Translations under genes and position numbers: made by a program
The notes under the pieces: generated by a model
Told to the model about the DNA's origin: nothing
What the model saw: only the letters and a program-made list of their open reading frames with translations
Databases searched by the model: none
Source: JAJDUF01 sp965238265
GTDB lineage: Bacteria > Chloroflexota > UBA11872 > UBA12225 > JAJDUF01
DNA length: 64,000 nt
Direction of reading: 5' to 3'
NCBI GenBank assembly: GCA_965238265.1
Contig: OZ250185.1
Span: 1,984,001 to 2,048,000 of the forward strand
Part shown: piece by piece, positions 60,541 to 64,000 of the stretch
Position numbering within the stretch: position 1 is the stretch's first letter
Layout: every line of letters starts with the position of its first letter

Positions 60541-60895
60541 GGCAGACTCCACTCCGATTGAGCCACCGCAGCGAGTGTGGTTAGACAAGGTAAGTATACG
60601 ACATCTCTTCAACGGCCTAGGAATATGGAGCGCCGTCCAGACCGGCAAATACCAGATGAGGATCCGCCGCGACAGTCCGTATCCCTACGCCGATGAACCT
60701 CCTGGCACACGCGCGCAGGAGCGAGAAATCCTTGATGGGCAGCGGTTGATCGCGCTTGTACATGGCTACTGGCGCCCGGACGGCTCCCTTGGCGCCAGTG
60801 GCCGGCCCGATCCTCTGAAGGTGCTGTATGGCCGGGTGATGTACTGCCTGGCTGGTCCTGGTACGCCACCGGCCAAGCAGGAGCAAGATGATTGA
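60539..60895 (+). CDS. Small hypothetical protein
   Basis: 118 residues with a compact, likely conserved core: RRDSPYPYADEPPGTRAQ, EREILDGQRLIALVHGYWR and SGRPDPLKVLYG. Family unknown. The ATG at 60539 has no ribosome site and overlaps the divergent start; a GTG at 60575 (VWLDK) is an alternative that would free the two genes from overlap. It ends about 80 bases before the polymerase X gene. Confidence 0.6.
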   Translation: MADSTPIEPPQRVWLDKVSIRHLFNGLGIWSAVQTGKYQMRIRRDSPYPYADEPPGTRAQEREILDGQRLIALVHGYWRPDGSLGASGRPDPLKVLYGRVMYCLAGPGTPPAKQEQDD

Positions 60896-60974
60896 GTGTT
60901 CACTGAGGGGAGCGAGCGAGGGTCATCGCGTAGCCCCTGTAAAGGAGTGGACTACAAAGCATTGGTCATGAGCC

Positions 60975-62675
60975 ATGACGAACGATGACGTGGTGCGGTT
61001 TCTGGAGGCGATTGCCAACACCCTGGAGATCAAGGGCGAGCGTCCCTATCGCATCCGCGCCTATCGCCAAGCGGCGCGGCAGGTGGACGTGCTCCAGGAG
61101 GACGTGGCGGCCATCGCGGCGGATCGTCGCCTGACCACTATCCCTCGCATTGGGGCCTCGCTCGCCGCCCGCATTCAAGAGTTCATCGAAACCGGTGAAT
61201 CGTCCTTCCTCACCGACCTCCAACGCGACACGCCCGCTACGCTGCTCGATCTCTTGGAGTTGCCAGGCTTTGGGTCGCGGCGGGTCGCGGCCGTCCATCA
61301 AGAGCTGGGTGTGACGACGCTCGATGAGCTAGCCGCTGCGGCCGCGGCGGGACGCCTCCGCAATCTCCGCGCCATCAGTGCGCGGCTCGAACAGTCCATC
61401 CTGCGGGGGATCGAGGTGGTCAAGGAGCGCCGGCGTCGGGTGCCGCTGCTGCTGGCGCGGCCGTTGGCCGAATCGCTGTGGGCGGAGTTAGCAGCGGCGC
61501 TGCCGGGCTGGCCCGTCGCCATCGTCGGCAGCGTGCGTCGGATGGCCGAGCGCGTGGGTGACATTGATCTCCTCGTCGGAGCGCCAGACGCGGCAACGGT
61601 CCTGGATGCGTTTGCTGCCCTTTCGGACATCACTGCTCTTCCGGACCGCAGCGCCACCACTGCGGTCGGCGCGACGCGCAGCGGTGCGTTTTGCCACGTC
61701 ATTGTGGCCCCGCCGTCGAGCTGGGGCGCTGCCCTCGTGGCGACGACCGGCTCGCACGCGCACCGCAGTCGCCTGCTGACGCTGCCGGGCGCCGCGAGCT
61801 GGCAGCTAGACGGTGAGCTTGTTGTTGATGAGCAAGGTCAGCCGGTCGCGGCCGCCACGGAAGCCGCCTTCTACCGCTTGCTCGACTTGCCGGAGATTCC
61901 CCCCGTCCTCCGCGAGGACCGGGGAGAGATCGAGGCCGCGCAGGCGGGCACCCTCCCCGATGTAATTTCCATTGCCGACATCCGCGGCGACCTGCACGTC
62001 CATTCGCGCTGGAGCGATGGCCGGCACTCCATTGAGGCGATGGCACGGGCGGCGCGCGAGCGCGGCCTGAGCTATATGGTCATGGCCGATCATTCCCGGT
62101 CGTCCGTAATTGCCGGCGGCCTTTCGGTCGCGGCAGTGGCGGCGCAGCGTGAGGAGATCGCCGCGGTCAATGCCAGACTCGACGGCTTTCGCGTCCTAGC
62201 CGGGATCGAGCTTGATATAAAGCCGGACGGCTCCCTTGACTATGACGACGAGGTACTCGCCACCTTCGATTTCGTGACGGCATCGGTACACAGTGGCTTT
62301 GGGCAGAGCACCGAGCGGATCACGGATCGCGTGCTGGCGGCCATACGCAGTCCGCACGTAGACGCTATCGGCCATCCTACCGGCCGCTTGCTCTCGCGCC
62401 GCGAGCCGCTCGCCCTGGACATGGACGCCGTGATCGAAGCGGCAGCCGAGACCGGTACGGCCCTGGAGATCAACTCCAATCCGGACCGGCTCGACCTCAA
62501 CGACGAGTATGCGCGCCAGGCGGCCGAGGCCGGCGTGCAGTTGGCGATCAATACCGATGCCCACGCGGTAGAGCACCTGGCGTTTCTCGAATACGGCATT
62601 GCGACGGCGCAGCGCGGCTGGGTCCGCCCCCAAGACGTGCTCAACACGCGCCCGCCGGAAGCGCTGGTTCTATAA
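60975..62675 (+). CDS. polX: PolX-like protein with PHP domain, incomplete polymerase triad
   Basis: 566 residues. The N-terminal helix-hairpin-helix domain has IPRIGASLAARIQEF and LPGFGSRRVAAV. The nucleotidyltransferase domain follows, with GSVRRMAERVGDIDLLV (Asp 196 and Asp 198). The third Asp, expected in a VDLRV-like strand, is replaced: SGAFCHVIV puts His 241 there. GAALVATTGS follows. The PHP domain (about 335-566) is intact: GDLHVHSRWSDG, MADHSRS, GIELD, ASVHSGF, IGHPTGR and NTDAH. So DNA synthesis may be lost while PHP phosphoesterase or exonuclease activity is kept. It overlaps the convergent TOPRIM gene by six bases. Confidence 0.85.
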   Translation: MTNDDVVRFLEAIANTLEIKGERPYRIRAYRQAARQVDVLQEDVAAIAADRRLTTIPRIGASLAARIQEFIETGESSFLTDLQRDTPATLLDLLELPGFGSRRVAAVHQELGVTTLDELAAAAAAGRLRNLRAISARLEQSILRGIEVVKERRRRVPLLLARPLAESLWAELAAALPGWPVAIVGSVRRMAERVGDIDLLVGAPDAATVLDAFAALSDITALPDRSATTAVGATRSGAFCHVIVAPPSSWGAALVATTGSHAHRSRLLTLPGAASWQLDGELVVDEQGQPVAAATEAAFYRLLDLPEIPPVLREDRGEIEAAQAGTLPDVISIADIRGDLHVHSRWSDGRHSIEAMARAARERGLSYMVMADHSRSSVIAGGLSVAAVAAQREEIAAVNARLDGFRVLAGIELDIKPDGSLDYDDEVLATFDFVTASVHSGFGQSTERITDRVLAAIRSPHVDAIGHPTGRLLSRREPLALDMDAVIEAAAETGTALEINSNPDRLDLNDEYARQAAEAGVQLAINTDAHAVEHLAFLEYGIATAQRGWVRPQDVLNTRPPEALVL

Positions 62676-63284
62676 CAGTTCAAGCAGGTCCTTCAGCGGA
62701 CGGAATACATCCGCTTCGAAGTCCCAGATGCCCTTTTCTGCGGCCTCTCCCAAGCGAAGATCAGGCCGCTCCCTTGATGCGAGGTATGCGTGCAGCCGTG
62801 CCTTTGCCAGCCACGAATCCTTGGGAACTCGATTCGTCTCCCTGAGGCACTCGAAGTACCGATCTACGCAGTCAACCGCCGGGTCGGATTTTACCGAGTC
62901 CAGGCAGACATCTTCGATCATGCCGCTTTCCGCCTCATGCGGAACCACCAAGTAGCACACGCGCACACTGCCTTGGGAAAGCGCTTTGAGCGGCCCACGT
63001 GGGCTTGGAAAGTTCGCGGCCGACAGGGCACCGCGAATGCGTTGTCCTGCCCGATTCCTGTCCGAATTAGCGTCCGCCACTACTGCGAGCGACTTAACGC
63101 TTGCAAATCCAGATAGTGCTCTGAAGGTCTTGAGAAATGACCTCAAGTTGCCCGTACCTTCATACGGATGTACCTGAGTGTCGAGGATACTCAAATGTTT
63201 GGCTAGTGCTCTGAAGAGGCGCATATCATCATTGCCCTCGACGAGCACTTGCTTCGGTTGTTCAATCCGCAAGGCTGCCGCCAC
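62670..63284 (-). CDS. TOPRIM-domain protein (OLD-type/DUF3226-like), partner of AAA ATPase
   Basis: 204 residues. It has the TOPRIM pattern VLVEGNDDMRLFRAL (catalytic Glu 16) and VVADANSDRNRAG (DxD-like Asp pair), then YLVVPHEAESGMIEDVCLDSV and a helical C-terminus, as in OLD-like nucleases and DUF3226/DUF4435 proteins. GTG 63284 follows the ATPase stop directly, with GGAGG about eight bases upstream. A two-gene ATPase-plus-TOPRIM unit is typical of PARIS-like and split OLD defence systems. Assignment to a named system is not certain. Confidence 0.75.
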   Translation of the reverse strand: MAAALRIEQPKQVLVEGNDDMRLFRALAKHLSILDTQVHPYEGTGNLRSFLKTFRALSGFASVKSLAVVADANSDRNRAGQRIRGALSAANFPSPRGPLKALSQGSVRVCYLVVPHEAESGMIEDVCLDSVKSDPAVDCVDRYFECLRETNRVPKDSWLAKARLHAYLASRERPDLRLGEAAEKGIWDFEADVFRPLKDLLELL

Positions 63285-64000
63285 CTATCGAACCTCCATC
63301 TCATGGGCAATGGCCGTTTCCAGCATTTCGTTGTCGAAGCCCACGGCCTTGATCTCGCCGTTGGTGCGTTCGAGCCGGTAGAACGCAGCCTCGTGCTGAC
63401 CTGCTTTCCGCAGTGCCCTGTGCGCTGCTCTGATACATTCGGCGCTGTGTGTCGTGGCGAACACCTGTACGTCGAATGCTCTCGCCATTTCCAGGAGCGT
63501 AGCGAATGCTTCCTCTAGTACGGTGTGATGTAGGCCGTTCTCGATCTCATCAATCAGGAGCAGCCCTCTCTTTGCCGCACCCATAGCTAATGCGAGGCCG
63601 AACATTCGGTTCAACCCTTCCCCAAGCAGTTGAATCGGTATCGGCCTATTCGACCCTTCGATGCTCGCGTAAATGACCGTGGCATTCCTGATAGTGATAG
63701 GAACCAGCCCCTCCAGGCGGGGTTCCAAGTGACGCAGGAGTCTCAGAATTTCTGCGTCTTTCCCTTCAAGCTGTAGCTCGCCAAATCTTGAGGCGACGGT
63801 CTGGAGATCATCTCTCCACAGAGATGCCATGAACTCTGAGTTCGACCTACCTGTCACCATTTGTCGTTCTTGCCGGATACCTTCGCCTGTCACCGTAACC
63901 CGACCAGGTCCGACGGGCAGCATTTCTTGGACATCTTGGACCCACCAGGCTCGGGAGGCGTATTCGCTGCCATCATCGTGCCGGTACTTGAACACAATCT
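63285..64000 (-). CDS. AAA15-type ATPase, C-terminal part (runs off window)
   Basis: Only the C-terminal 238 residues are in the window; the frame is open to the edge. Visible are the Walker B motif LLLIDEIENGLHH (ABC/SMC/OLD-type), an upstream signature-like region PIQLLGEGLNRMFGLAL and the H-loop FATTHSAECIRA. Walker A lies outside. It is of the AAA_15/AAA_21 class used by OLD, Gabija GajA-type and PARIS AriA proteins. Together with the downstream TOPRIM gene it forms a likely defence operon. Confidence 0.8.
   Translation of the reverse strand, partial: IVFKYRHDDGSEYASRAWWVQDVQEMLPVGPGRVTVTGEGIRQERQMVTGRSNSEFMASLWRDDLQTVASRFGELQLEGKDAEILRLLRHLEPRLEGLVPITIRNATVIYASIEGSNRPIPIQLLGEGLNRMFGLALAMGAAKRGLLLIDEIENGLHHTVLEEAFATLLEMARAFDVQVFATTHSAECIRAAHRALRKAGQHEAAFYRLERTNGEIKAVGFDNEMLETAIAHEMEVR

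Noticed and set aside
1..64000. tRNA, rRNA, CRISPR arrays or known riboswitches
   Set aside because: I found no cloverleaf with a TTCRANNY arm, no regular direct-repeat array and no familiar aptamer core; a covariance scan was not possible.

Overview
This is a 64 kb stretch of high-GC bacterial chromosome. The gene content points to Chloroflexota, probably Thermomicrobia-like. The signs are a PriA without helicase motifs, a secreted LGFP-type module joined to a glycoside hydrolase, an LprI-tailed secreted protein, Uma2 paralogues, NHL and FG-GAP proteins, and GC-rich palindromes in most intergenic gaps. This assignment is inferred from protein families and not from a marker gene. I see no rRNA, tRNA or CRISPR array.

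Left part (1-24.4 kb): a VapBC-like pair whose toxin carries an in-frame stop; a heterodimeric ABC exporter; gmk; a DegT-type aminotransferase; and priA-def-fmt, a housekeeping block in which the usual rpoZ and coaBC are absent between gmk and priA. A frameshifted cupin gene follows. Next is a complete pyruvate (2-oxoacid) dehydrogenase operon, pdhA-pdhB-pdhC-lpd, on the minus strand. After it come a membrane glycosyltransferase-like protein, a secreted glycoside hydrolase, and a molybdo-hydroxylase maturation set (MoxR/CoxD, CoxE, XdhC N-domain) with no structural subunits nearby.

Middle part (24.5-49.5 kb): acid-sugar dehydratase, an interrupted lipoprotein gene, an NHL protein, a decayed IS30-family element sitting inside a REP-type palindrome, a ThDP-dependent decarboxylase-like enzyme, a TetR-controlled ABC export operon with a clear promoter and operator, a class IV aminotransferase, and an Ldh2-type dehydrogenase. 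A 1.56-kaa DUF4011-helicase-Vsr-DUF3320 protein (likely defence) follows. Then come carbohydrate-type genes (SDR, Gfo/Idh/MocA, Asp-box sialidase-like, FG-GAP protein with a frameshift). Between the last two lies a candidate small RNA with its own promoter and terminator.

Right part (49.5-64 kb): two very similar Uma2 genes in opposite orientation flank about 5.3 kb holding an MBL-fold hydrolase, a secreted LprI-like protein, a YprB-type nuclease and a TPR protein. Beyond them are a second enolase-superfamily enzyme, small membrane and secreted proteins of unknown role, a PolX/PHP protein missing one polymerase aspartate, and, cut by the window edge, an AAA15-type ATPase with a TOPRIM partner, resembling OLD/PARIS-type defence pairs.

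Four genes have single disabling lesions (two in-frame TGA codons, two one-base frameshifts). Several families of dispersed palindromes lie between or at the ends of genes.
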